Shown piece after piece: positions 40,764-48,935 of a stretch of 64,000 nt of DNA. This stretch comes from Pseudalgibacter alginicilyticus (lineage in GTDB: Bacteria > Bacteroidota > Bacteroidia > Flavobacteriales > Flavobacteriaceae). Location of the stretch: NCBI RefSeq assembly GCF_001310225.1, contig NZ_CP012898.1:3714001-3778000 (forward strand), in the 5' to 3' direction. The notes below the pieces were generated by a model. The model was not told where the DNA came from and did not search any database. It saw only the letters and a program-made list of their open reading frames with translations. A program made the position numbers and the translations under genes. The number at the start of each line of letters is the position of its first letter. Positions within the stretch are counted from its first letter, which is position 1.

Positions 40764-42050
40764 ATGATAAGTAAAAGTAAATGGATAGGGTTTATATTTT
40801 TTATATTTCTTTTTTCGTGCGACGAGAATGGAAAGAAAGATTCAACTGGAAATAATAATGATGAAGGCCATCATAACGAATCGGTAATAGGTAAAGTTTT
40901 GCCTGATTGGGAGGAGGGGTATTTGGATATACATGCTATAAATACAGGTCGTGGTGAAAGTACATTATTTATCTTTCCAGATGGAACTACGATGTTAATT
41001 GATGCAGCAGGATCGTTGATTTCTCCTACCGCTGAAATACCACCGCCACCACAAAAGCCAAATGTAAATGTATCCCCTGGTTTAACAATAACCAATTACA
41101 CCAAATATTTTATAAAGACGGCAAGTAACAAGTTGAATTATATTATGCTGAGTCATTTTCATCCTGATCATATGGGAAGCTATGATACAGGTTTGCCTTT
41201 GAATCCTTTAGGTAGTTTTAGAATGGGAGGAGTTACAGAAGTAGGAACAAACATTGCTTTTGATAAAATTATAGATAGAGGATATCCGGATTATAATTTT
41301 CCAACAGATATGACCTCGAATCCCTTGATAGCGAATTATATTAAATTCATTGAATGGGCTAAAAACGCATATGGTGCTACAGCAGAGAAATTCTTAGTTG
41401 GAAAAGTTGATCAAATAGTACTAAAACAAAATCCAATAGAATATCCTAATTTCCAAATTCGAAATATTGTAGCAAACGGAAAAGTATGGAAAGGAACCGG
41501 AACGGAAATTATAAACACATTACCCGAAGGAGAGGATTTGTTGCGAGCAGACCCACCTGAGAATATTTTGAGCATAGGGCTTGTATTGTCATATGGTGAA
41601 TTTGATTATTTCACGGCGGGCGATTTGCAATACAATGGTAGATCTACATATTCTTGGAAAGATATGGAGTCACCGGTTGCTAATGTGGTAACATCCGTAG
41701 ATGTAATGAAAGCTAATCATCATGGTACTGCCAATTGTAATGGCGAGGAGCTTTTGAAAAGCCTAAAGCCTAATGTGGTAGTTGCTCACACGTGGCGGGA
41801 TGTGCATCCTAATCCGGAAACACTTGGCAGAATATATGGAGCACAAAGTTCTACTCAAGTATTTACTACAAATATGACATTAGATAATAGGCAAAGACTG
41901 GGGGCTAACCTATCTAAAATTAAAAGTACACAGGGTCATATCGTTGTGCGAGTGAAACCAGATGGAGGAGAATATTCAATTTATATACTTGATGACAGTA
42001 ATCAAAGTTATAAAGTAACACAGGTTTTTGGTCCTTATAAAAGTACTTAA
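40764..42050 (+). CDS. Lipoprotein with ComEC-like metallo-beta-lactamase fold
   Basis: The 428-residue protein has a lipoprotein signal with C19 (FLFSCDEN). Its MBL-fold domain shows LIDAAG, the metal motif H131-F-H133-P-D135-H136, FTAGDLQ and KANHHGT. The order matches the ComEC/Rec2-type hydrolase domain, which in ComEC is linked to DNA processing during uptake. A lipid-anchored version after a SusC/SusD pair suggests hydrolysis of a phosphodiester or ester ligand at the envelope; that role is inferred. It stands 265 bases after SusD, ends before a clear terminator, and may be a separate unit. Confidence 0.8.
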   Translation: MISKSKWIGFIFFIFLFSCDENGKKDSTGNNNDEGHHNESVIGKVLPDWEEGYLDIHAINTGRGESTLFIFPDGTTMLIDAAGSLISPTAEIPPPPQKPNVNVSPGLTITNYTKYFIKTASNKLNYIMLSHFHPDHMGSYDTGLPLNPLGSFRMGGVTEVGTNIAFDKIIDRGYPDYNFPTDMTSNPLIANYIKFIEWAKNAYGATAEKFLVGKVDQIVLKQNPIEYPNFQIRNIVANGKVWKGTGTEIINTLPEGEDLLRADPPENILSIGLVLSYGEFDYFTAGDLQYNGRSTYSWKDMESPVANVVTSVDVMKANHHGTANCNGEELLKSLKPNVVVAHTWRDVHPNPETLGRIYGAQSSTQVFTTNMTLDNRQRLGANLSKIKSTQGHIVVRVKPDGGEYSIYILDDSNQSYKVTQVFGPYKST

Positions 42051-42099
42051 AAGAAGAGGTAGTTAGATTTTTTTATAGTATAAGCTTAGTTATAAATCG

Positions 42100-42134
42100 A
42101 GGGTTTGGTCATTTAAAGGCTGAACCCTTTTTTT
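42100..42134 (+). terminator. Intrinsic terminator after the MBL-fold gene
   Basis: AGGGTT (42100-42105) pairs with AACCCT (42123-42128), and a run of seven T follows. Confidence 0.7.
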
Positions 42135-42243
42135 AAAATTAGTTAAATCTATTTTAGAATAATCCTGACTATTAAATAAGTATTGTCCATTTTTAATTAG
42201 TATATAGTAAGGACAAAATGTAGATTTTATAACGAATAGGCAG

Positions 42244-42272
42244 TAAAAAAACATCGTTAAGAAAATCTTTTT
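42244..42272 (+). repeat. 29-bp direct repeat, right copy
   Basis: It is identical at 28 of 29 positions to 33177-33205. Start-to-start distance is 9,067 bp, and the interval contains exactly the sigma, FecR, SusC, SusD and MBL genes. Confidence 0.7.
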
Positions 42273-42576
42273 CGTTTTATAAGTATAGTATATAAATTTT
42301 AAATTTAGTCAAAAATATCATGCGTTATATTTTTTGATGTTTGTTATTCAAACAAAACTGTTTTCTGATATAGCTTTTTTTATAGTATTTAGTTATGGTT
42401 ATTTTTTATTTATTTTTACTGGATTAATCTAGTTAACATTCACAATGTTTAAAAAGAAAGAAAATACGTGTAGTGTTAGTCGTATTTTAATCAATTAGAG
42501 CGTATTATAGGGTTTTTAATTTTCTTGATTAATATTTATAAATATCAAACAAAACCATTCAACGACACTTTTTTTC

Positions 42577-42610
42577 CATTCGTCTACACCTAAAATCTCA
42601 TTAACGATTT
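42577..42610 (+). promoter_or_regulatory. Bipartite CATTCGTCTACA element A (candidate LytTR operator)
   Basis: The left half CATTCGTCTACA is followed, at offset 27, by AACGATT. It starts 61 bases before the -7 element TATTTTTG at 42638 and 93 bases before the first ATG of the H-NOX operon. Three other copies with the same spacing occur at 48849, 58151 and 59838. Confidence 0.75.
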
Positions 42611-42637
42611 CGTAATAAAATAAAGCCTTATTAAAAC

Positions 42638-42645
42638 TATTTTTG
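42638..42645 (+). promoter_or_regulatory. -7 promoter element (TATTTTTG) of the H-NOX/NosP operon
   Basis: An exact TAnnTTTG match 32 bases before the receiver gene ATG. No -33 element is obvious, which suits activation from the upstream bipartite element. Confidence 0.6.
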
Positions 42646-42669
42646 TAGCTCACTTAAACGTCAAGTATC

Positions 42670-43083
42670 ATGACAAATGTTTTAAAAATATTGCTTATTG
42701 AAGATGATATGATTGAAATAATGAAGCTAAACAGAGCAGTTTCATCTCTTAAACTCAATCATAAAATTATTGAAGCTAATAATGGTGAACATGCTTTAAA
42801 GATTTTAGAAAAAAAAGAAGACTTACCTGATATAATTTTGTTAGATTTAAACATGCCAAAAATTAATGGTATTGAATTTTTAGGTATTCTTAAAAAAGAT
42901 GACGTATTAAAATACATACCTACTATTATTTTAACGACATCTAATAATCAAAAAGATTTATTAGAATGTTATAGAATAGGGATAGCAGGTTATGTTTTAA
43001 AACCATTGAAATACGAAGATTATGTGTCTAAAATTGAAAAACTTTTAGCCTATTGGAGTATTAATGAATTAAAAAAAATATAA
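42670..43083 (+). CDS. Single-domain response regulator (CheY-like)
   Basis: The 137-residue receiver domain has acidic pocket E11-D12-D13, phospho-acceptor D59 (ILLDLNMPKING) and a conserved Lys in LKPLKYED. It has no output domain. It is the first gene of the operon, and its stop overlaps the H-NOX ATG (TAATG). It could accept phosphate from either histidine kinase in the operon, act as a phosphate sink, or signal to another protein. Confidence 0.92.
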   Translation: MTNVLKILLIEDDMIEIMKLNRAVSSLKLNHKIIEANNGEHALKILEKKEDLPDIILLDLNMPKINGIEFLGILKKDDVLKYIPTIILTTSNNQKDLLECYRIGIAGYVLKPLKYEDYVSKIEKLLAYWSINELKKI

Positions 43084-43622
43084 TGAAGGGCATTGTTTTT
43101 ACGGAGTTTTTAGATTTAGTTGAAGAGAAATTTGGATTAGAAATGGTTGATAAAATTATCAATGATTCCAATTTAGATTCAGGAGGGGTATATACATCTG
43201 TTGGGACTTACAAGTTTTCAGAAATGCTCCAGTTACTTCAACATTTAAGCGAAAACACTGATATTTCAATAGACAATTTATTATTAGTATATGCAGAGCA
43301 TTTTTTTAGTGTTTTAGAAAAAAGTTATCCAGGACTTCTTGCATCTTATAGTGATCCTATAGAGATGCTTTCTTCTATTGAAAACCATATCCATATAGAA
43401 GTTCGAAAAATTTATCCTGACGCAGAATTACCGACTTTTGAAGTGGTTGAAAAAAGCAAAAATTCATTAACATTAATTTATAAATCAAGTAGAGCAATGC
43501 ATCATTTTGGTTTGGGGTTAATGAATAAAACCTTTGAGCATTTTAATGCTAAAGCTACCATTTTATTAGAAAAATTAAAGGAAGATGGTACCGAAGTTAG
43601 GTTTACAATTAATAAAAAATAA
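43083..43622 (+). CDS. H-NOX heme nitric-oxide-sensing protein
   Basis: The 179-residue stand-alone heme NO/O2-binding domain has the proximal heme ligand H102 (ENHIHIEVRKIYP) at the canonical position. The structural Pro is P117, and the propionate-binding motif is Y133-x-S135-x-R137. The distal segment after the YxSxR motif (AMHHFG) shows no obvious Tyr, so it is likely NO-selective rather than O2-binding; this is inference. H-NOX proteins in operons with histidine kinases normally inhibit the kinase when NO is bound. One-base overlaps with both neighbours indicate tight co-translation. Confidence 0.93.
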   Translation: MKGIVFTEFLDLVEEKFGLEMVDKIINDSNLDSGGVYTSVGTYKFSEMLQLLQHLSENTDISIDNLLLVYAEHFFSVLEKSYPGLLASYSDPIEMLSSIENHIHIEVRKIYPDAELPTFEVVEKSKNSLTLIYKSSRAMHHFGLGLMNKTFEHFNAKATILLEKLKEDGTEVRFTINKK

Positions 43623-45598
43623 TGAATCAAGATAAGATTGATATTTTACAGCGGGCACTTGCACGTGAAAGGGCTGCAAGAAAACAAGCTGAATCTATAC
43701 TAGAAAAAAAAGCTGCTGAATTATACGAAACAAATAGAAGGTTAGAAAAATCATATTCAGAACTTGAAATATTACTCACTAAAAAAGACTCTCAATTACA
43801 AGGTGTATTTGAAAACATTGTAGATGCATATTTAATAATGGATATGTTTGGCAATATTTTAAAAATGAATGATGCCGCATTAGAATTGTTAGGTTTTGAA
43901 GATGATAAGATAGATTTCAACCTAATGAATATGGTAAGTCCAAATGATTATGAATATGTTTCTGCTTCATTTCAAAAATTATTAAAATCGGGTTCATTAA
44001 CCAATTTCGAATTAAAAATAACAACAAATTTAAAAACTGAAAAATTAATACATGTAAATGCAAGTATTATTTATGATGACGGAATAGCAGTAGCTGCACA
44101 AGGTATTATTAGAGATATTACAAAAGAAAAAGAGGCAGAAGAAAAGCTGAAAGAATCAGAGAATAGATTGGCAACCTTAATTCTTAATTTAGATAGAGGT
44201 GTTGTTCTTGAAGACGAAAACAGAAATATTATTCTAACTAATAAGAAATTTACTGAACTTTTTAATATTGATTTGCCACCAACGGAGTTAATAGGATTAA
44301 ATTGTAAAGTATCTTCTAAGCAAAATAGTCTTTTATTTAAAGATCCTGAAGGTTTTTTAAGTAGAATGAATCAAATAGTTGAACAGAAACAAAGTATTGT
44401 TGGTGATGAGTTAGAAATGGTTGATGGTAAAATTTTGGAAAGAAATTATGTCCCCATTTTTCTTAATAAAAAATCAAAAGGATATTTATGGACCTTTAAG
44501 GATGTGACGCTAAGTAGAAATTATAGAAAGAGTTTAGAAGCAGAAAAACAGAAATATTATAATATTATTTCGAATGTTAATTTAGGACTTGTAGAGTTAG
44601 ATTTAGATGATAAGATTTTGATGGTAAATCAAAGTTTTATTAACATGACAGGGTATTCTGAAGAAGAACTAATTGGAGTAAGAGGTAAAGATATTCTGCC
44701 TGTTTCAGACGATAAAGAACTTATTGAAGAGCAGGTAAAAAATAGAAAAAGAGGAAAAACAGATTCGTATGAGTTACGAATTAGAAAAAAAGATGGCGAG
44801 TTAAGACATTGGTTAATAAGTGGAGCGCCAAATTATAATTTAGAAGGAAAAGTTATAGGCTCAATAGGTGTGAATTTTGATATTACAGACATTAAAAACC
44901 TTGAAATTCAAAAAGAAAACCTTTTAAGCGAATTAGAAAAAAGCAATAGCGAACTACAAGAATATGCACATATTGTATCACATGATTTAAAATCGCCATT
45001 ACGAAGTATTAATGCATTGGTAAGTTGGATTAAAGAAGATAATGCAGGTGAATTGGATGCTGTAACCAATCAAAATTTTGATTTAATTGAAACTACATTA
45101 GAAAAAATGGAGCAATTAATTTCAGATATTTTAGATTATTCCAGTGTTGGTACGGATGAAGGTGAAAAAATAGAAATCAATACCAATGATTTATTAAAAG
45201 ATCTAATAAAAATATTATACATCCCAGAACATATTTCAATAAACATAGCCAACACATTACCAATAGTTTTAGGTCATAAAACCAAATTACAACAAGTGTT
45301 TCAAAATTTAATTAGTAATTCTGTTAAGTTTATTGATAAAGAAAAAGGGATTATAAATATTTCAGTTGTGGAGTTAAGTGATTATTATCAATTTTCCATA
45401 CAAGATAATGGGATGGGAATTGAAAAAGAATTTCATGATAAAATATTTAAAGTATTTCATTCTCTTAAAAAAAGTAAAGATTCTTCGGGTATAGGATTAT
45501 CTATTGTACAAAAGATTGTGCAATTACATAATGGTAAAATTTGGTTAGAAAGTGAACCTAATATTGGTACTACGTTCTATTTTACAATAAGAAAATAA
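43622..45598 (+). CDS. Soluble PAS-domain sensor histidine kinase
   Basis: The 658-residue cytoplasmic kinase has no membrane helix. An N-terminal coiled coil (about 1-58) is followed by PAS domains at about 60-175, 180-300 (divergent) and 310-435, a coiled coil, a HisKA domain with H454 in HIVSHDLKSPLRS, and a HATPase domain (about 550-658, with DNGMGIE and SSGIGLSIVQKI). It has no receiver domain, so phosphate must pass to the separate receiver or via the HPt protein. It sits directly after H-NOX and is the obvious target of NO-bound H-NOX. Confidence 0.93.
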   Translation: MNQDKIDILQRALARERAARKQAESILEKKAAELYETNRRLEKSYSELEILLTKKDSQLQGVFENIVDAYLIMDMFGNILKMNDAALELLGFEDDKIDFNLMNMVSPNDYEYVSASFQKLLKSGSLTNFELKITTNLKTEKLIHVNASIIYDDGIAVAAQGIIRDITKEKEAEEKLKESENRLATLILNLDRGVVLEDENRNIILTNKKFTELFNIDLPPTELIGLNCKVSSKQNSLLFKDPEGFLSRMNQIVEQKQSIVGDELEMVDGKILERNYVPIFLNKKSKGYLWTFKDVTLSRNYRKSLEAEKQKYYNIISNVNLGLVELDLDDKILMVNQSFINMTGYSEEELIGVRGKDILPVSDDKELIEEQVKNRKRGKTDSYELRIRKKDGELRHWLISGAPNYNLEGKVIGSIGVNFDITDIKNLEIQKENLLSELEKSNSELQEYAHIVSHDLKSPLRSINALVSWIKEDNAGELDAVTNQNFDLIETTLEKMEQLISDILDYSSVGTDEGEKIEINTNDLLKDLIKILYIPEHISINIANTLPIVLGHKTKLQQVFQNLISNSVKFIDKEKGIINISVVELSDYYQFSIQDNGMGIEKEFHDKIFKVFHSLKKSKDSSGIGLSIVQKIVQLHNGKIWLESEPNIGTTFYFTIRK

Positions 45599-45599
45599 C

Positions 45600-46733
45600 A
45601 TGAAAATAGTACAATTAACAAAAAAAGAAAATCAAGATTGGAAATATATGAGTGCTAACATTAAACTTGTTAAGCCTCTTGTTTTGGTTTTTGGTAATAG
45701 ATTTTTATTAGAAAGCGATACTATTTATTCAGAAATTAAAACACTATTTCCTGATGGTGATATTGTTTTTGGTTCTTCATGTGCAGATATTACAGCTGAA
45801 TCTGTTAACGAAAATGCCATAACCATTACTGCTATTGAATTTCAAAAAACTTCTTTTTTAATTAGAACAAGCAATGTTTTAAATGCCGATTTTGATAGTT
45901 TTAAAACAGGAACTGATTTAATAAAACAATTTCCAACAGAAGGCTTAAAATATGTTTTTGTAGTTTCAGAAGGTAGTTTTATAAATGGCAGTGGATTAAC
46001 AAAAGGTATGAACAAGGCTACCAATGATAATGTTTTGATTACAGGTGCTTTATGTGGTGATTCAGATCGGTTTGAAAAAACCATAGCGTCATATAACGAA
46101 AATCCTAAACCAGGTGAAATTATTGCTATTGGATTTTATGGTGCATCTTTAGAAGTGTCATTCTCAATATATGGAGGTTGGACACCTTTTGGACCAGAAC
46201 GTATGGTAACAAAATCTGAGGGAAATGTGTTGTACGAATTAGATAATTTACCAGCATTAGATATTTATAAAAAATATTTAGGCGACAAATCTAAAGAACT
46301 TCCAAGTGCAGCTTTATTGTATCCTTTAAATGTAAAAAGCTCAGATGAAAAACAATCTATTGTAAGGTCTATTTTGAATATAGATGAAGTCAATAATACC
46401 ATGATTTTGGCTGGAGATATTCCAGAAAATTCAAAAGTACAACTCATGATGACTAATGTTGATAATATAGCAAATGCCTCAGAAAAAGCTGCTAGACAAG
46501 CTTTGAGTTTGCGTGAAAAGAAACCAGAATTGGCTATGTTGGTAAGCTGTATAGGTAGAAAAATAGTTTTAGACCAACGTGTTGAAGAAGAAGTTGAAGA
46601 GGTAACTCAAGTTATTGGAGATGGTATAGCTGTAACAGGATTATATTCTTATGGAGAAATAGCCCCGTTTCATGGCGAAGTATCTTGTCAATTACACAAT
46701 CAAACAATGACGGTAACATTACTAAGTGAATAA
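45600..46733 (+). CDS. FIST-domain protein (NosP-like NO sensor candidate)
   Basis: The 377-residue protein is made of FIST N (about 20-205, VFGSSCADIT) and FIST C (about 215-365, ending in YSYGEIAPFHGEVSCQLHNQT). Stand-alone FIST proteins beside histidine kinases include NosP, a heme protein that binds NO and controls its partner kinase. Heme binding here is inferred from context. It lies between two kinases, one base after the PAS kinase and overlapping the second kinase by one base, which pairs it with the second kinase. Confidence 0.88.
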   Translation: MKIVQLTKKENQDWKYMSANIKLVKPLVLVFGNRFLLESDTIYSEIKTLFPDGDIVFGSSCADITAESVNENAITITAIEFQKTSFLIRTSNVLNADFDSFKTGTDLIKQFPTEGLKYVFVVSEGSFINGSGLTKGMNKATNDNVLITGALCGDSDRFEKTIASYNENPKPGEIIAIGFYGASLEVSFSIYGGWTPFGPERMVTKSEGNVLYELDNLPALDIYKKYLGDKSKELPSAALLYPLNVKSSDEKQSIVRSILNIDEVNNTMILAGDIPENSKVQLMMTNVDNIANASEKAARQALSLREKKPELAMLVSCIGRKIVLDQRVEEEVEEVTQVIGDGIAVTGLYSYGEIAPFHGEVSCQLHNQTMTVTLLSE

Positions 46734-47779
46734 TGAATTCATTATTAAAAAGACAGGTACGTAAGTATTTAAATACAGAATCTATGAATCCTAATATGGA
46801 GCTTTTTATAGATTCTGTAAATAAATCTTATAATAATTATGATGAACATTTTGCCATGTTGCAACGCGCTATGAGCATAAGTTCAGAAGAGCTATTTACT
46901 GCTAACCAAAAATTACAAAACGAAGCTAAAGAACAACAAGAAGTTATAGATAAATTAAAAAATGTTATTAATACATTAAAAGTTTATGAATTGCCAGAAG
47001 GTATTAATGCCAATGAAACAGAACTTACAGGCTTGCATTTAGTTAATTTTTTAGATAGTCAAACCAAAGACATTATTGAAATAAATGCACAACGAGAAAA
47101 GGTTTTACAAAAATTGGCAGAACAAAATCAAGAATTAAGTGATTATGCACACATGGTTTCTCATGATTTAAAATCGCCTTTACGTAGTATTTATACATTA
47201 ACTACATGGCTGAAAGATGATTATAAAGATAAAATTGATGCCAATGGACATGAGAGTTTAGATTTAATACGAAACAATGTTGAAAAAATGGATAATTTAA
47301 TAAGTGGCATTTTAGATTATACAACAATAAATAAAAATAAATCTGAATTTTATGATGTAGATATTGATAAATTAATTGATGATATTTTAGAAACTATAGA
47401 AATACCAAATACGATTTCAATTAAAAAAGCATCTCAATTACCAGTGATTAATGGTGATAAATACAGATTACAGCAGCTTTTTCAAAACATGATTGATAAT
47501 GCCATAAAATATAATGATAAAGAAAACGGATTTATAGAAATTGGTTTTAAAAATCAAACAGATTTTTGGGAATTCTATGTAAAAGATAATGGAAAGGGTA
47601 TTGACGCTGCATACTTTGAAAAAATATTTAAAACCTTTGGAAAATTAGAAAACAATTCAAAATCAACAGGTATTGGATTATCAATAGTAAAAAAAATTAT
47701 TGATATTTATGGAGGTAAGGTCTGGTTAGAATCTGAATTAGGCAAAGGCACTACCTTTTATTTTACTTTAAAAAAATAA
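46733..47779 (+). CDS. Soluble histidine kinase paired with the FIST protein
   Basis: The 348-residue kinase has no membrane helix and no PAS domain. An N-terminal helical part (about 1-130, with a coiled coil) is followed by HisKA with H144 in HMVSHDLKSPLRS and HATPase (DNGKGID, STGIGLSIVKKI). NosP-associated kinases often have such short N-terminal regions that bind the FIST partner. Its catalytic core is very similar to that of the PAS kinase in the same operon, suggesting duplication. The likely phospho-target is the HPt protein encoded 4 bases downstream. Confidence 0.92.
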   Translation: MNSLLKRQVRKYLNTESMNPNMELFIDSVNKSYNNYDEHFAMLQRAMSISSEELFTANQKLQNEAKEQQEVIDKLKNVINTLKVYELPEGINANETELTGLHLVNFLDSQTKDIIEINAQREKVLQKLAEQNQELSDYAHMVSHDLKSPLRSIYTLTTWLKDDYKDKIDANGHESLDLIRNNVEKMDNLISGILDYTTINKNKSEFYDVDIDKLIDDILETIEIPNTISIKKASQLPVINGDKYRLQQLFQNMIDNAIKYNDKENGFIEIGFKNQTDFWEFYVKDNGKGIDAAYFEKIFKTFGKLENNSKSTGIGLSIVKKIIDIYGGKVWLESELGKGTTFYFTLKK

Positions 47780-47783
47780 GCTT

Positions 47784-48101
47784 ATGGAACAACCAAATTT
47801 ATCATATATACATAGCATGTCTGGAGGAGATACGGCTTTTGAGCAAAAATTAATTGATATTATTAAAAAGGAACTTCCAGAAGAAATAGAAACATATTAT
47901 GAAAATTTGACTGTAGGAAATTTAAAAATGACTGCTGAAAATGTACATAAACTTAAGCATAAAATTAGTATTTTAGGGCTTGGAAAAAGTTATGATATTG
48001 CTGTAGCGTTTGAAAATAATTTATTGGAAGGCAATAAAAACCTAAGTAAAGAATTTGAATCTATATTAAATACCATGACTAATTATTTAACAACGTTATA
48101 A
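47784..48101 (+). CDS. HPt phosphotransfer protein
   Basis: The 105-residue four-helix protein has phospho-accepting H55 in VHKLKHKISILGLG, the HPt signature. It lies between the kinase and the LytTR regulator and would carry phosphate between them; a stand-alone HPt is unusual when no hybrid kinase is present in the operon. In such a relay the first-gene receiver may sit before the HPt and the LytTR receiver after it. Confidence 0.88.
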   Translation: MEQPNLSYIHSMSGGDTAFEQKLIDIIKKELPEEIETYYENLTVGNLKMTAENVHKLKHKISILGLGKSYDIAVAFENNLLEGNKNLSKEFESILNTMTNYLTTL

Positions 48102-48110
48102 TTAGCATAT

Positions 48111-48824
48111 ATGAATTGTATTATTATTGATGATGAGGCTACTGCTAGAGCTATAATTAGTCAATTTTGCTCAACTATGAAAAACCTTACCGTTTTAGAA
48201 GAGTTTCCTAATGCAATTCAAGCAATTAAATTTTTAAATCAGAATGAAGTGGATCTAATTTTTTTAGACATCCATATGCCAGATTTTACAGGGTTTGATT
48301 TTATACAAACTTTAAAAAATCCACCTAAAATTATATTAGTAACATCAGATTCTCAATTTGCCATTGAAGCTTTTGAGTATGATTGCATAGTTGATTATTT
48401 AGTAAAACCAATTTTGTTACCTCGTTTTGAAAAAGCGGTTTTAAAAGCTGAAAAAACTGAAATAATTAAAGATGATGACACTTCAAATGATGATAAAGGT
48501 GTATCAACATCAGGTAACGATTTATATGTAAATATTGATAGGCGTCTTATAAAAATTGATATACCAAGTATTTATTTGGTTGAAGCCAAAGGCGATTACA
48601 TTCTAATCAAAACGGAAGATAAAAACCACACCGTGCATTCAACATTGAAAAAAATTGCAGATAAATTACCAGACAATTTATTTTTAAAAATACACCGTTC
48701 ATATATAATTAATGTTCAAAAAATAATTGATATTGAGGATAATAGTGTGTTAATTAAAAAAGATGTTATTCCTGTAAGTCGTTCAAACAGACCTGAATTA
48801 ATGAAACGATTAAATTTGCTATAA
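48111..48824 (+). CDS. LytTR-family response regulator
   Basis: The 237-residue regulator has a receiver (about 1-120, acidic D7-D8, phospho-acceptor D53 in LIFLDIHMPDF) and a C-terminal LytTR DNA-binding domain (about 135-237, with YLVEAKGDYILIKTEDK and FLKIHRSYIINVQKI). It is the only DNA-binding protein of the operon and therefore the likely output. The bipartite CATTCGTCTACA element upstream of the operon, and of three neighbouring units, is its candidate binding site. Confidence 0.93.
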   Translation: MNCIIIDDEATARAIISQFCSTMKNLTVLEEFPNAIQAIKFLNQNEVDLIFLDIHMPDFTGFDFIQTLKNPPKIILVTSDSQFAIEAFEYDCIVDYLVKPILLPRFEKAVLKAEKTEIIKDDDTSNDDKGVSTSGNDLYVNIDRRLIKIDIPSIYLVEAKGDYILIKTEDKNHTVHSTLKKIADKLPDNLFLKIHRSYIINVQKIIDIEDNSVLIKKDVIPVSRSNRPELMKRLNLL

Positions 48825-48848
48825 AATATCTAAACGAGCTTAACTTTC

Positions 48849-48882
48849 CATTCGTCTACACTTAATTTTCATCCAACGAAAA
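48849..48882 (+). promoter_or_regulatory. Bipartite CATTCGTCTACA element B
   Basis: CATTCGTCTACA is followed at offset 27 by AACGAAA. It starts 60 bases before the -7 element at 48909, between the LytTR gene and the T9SS cargo gene. Confidence 0.75.
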
Positions 48883-48908
48883 TTAAAATATAACAATCAA
48901 TAGAAGTA

Positions 48909-48916
48909 TATTTTTG
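48909..48916 (+). promoter_or_regulatory. -7 promoter element (TATTTTTG) of the T9SS cargo gene
   Basis: An exact TAnnTTTG match, and the same 8-mer as at 42638. It lies 27 bases before the ATG. Confidence 0.6.
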
Positions 48917-48935
48917 AGATATAAATACTTATATC

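Larger units (their letters stand above)
42135..42669. other. Intergenic region before the H-NOX operon
   Basis: About 535 bases without a gene. It contains the right copy of the direct repeat (42244), the bipartite CATTCGTCTACA element (42577-42610) and a -7 element (42638-42645). The sequence at 42280-42560 is AT-rich, and nothing was recognised there. Confidence 0.55.
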
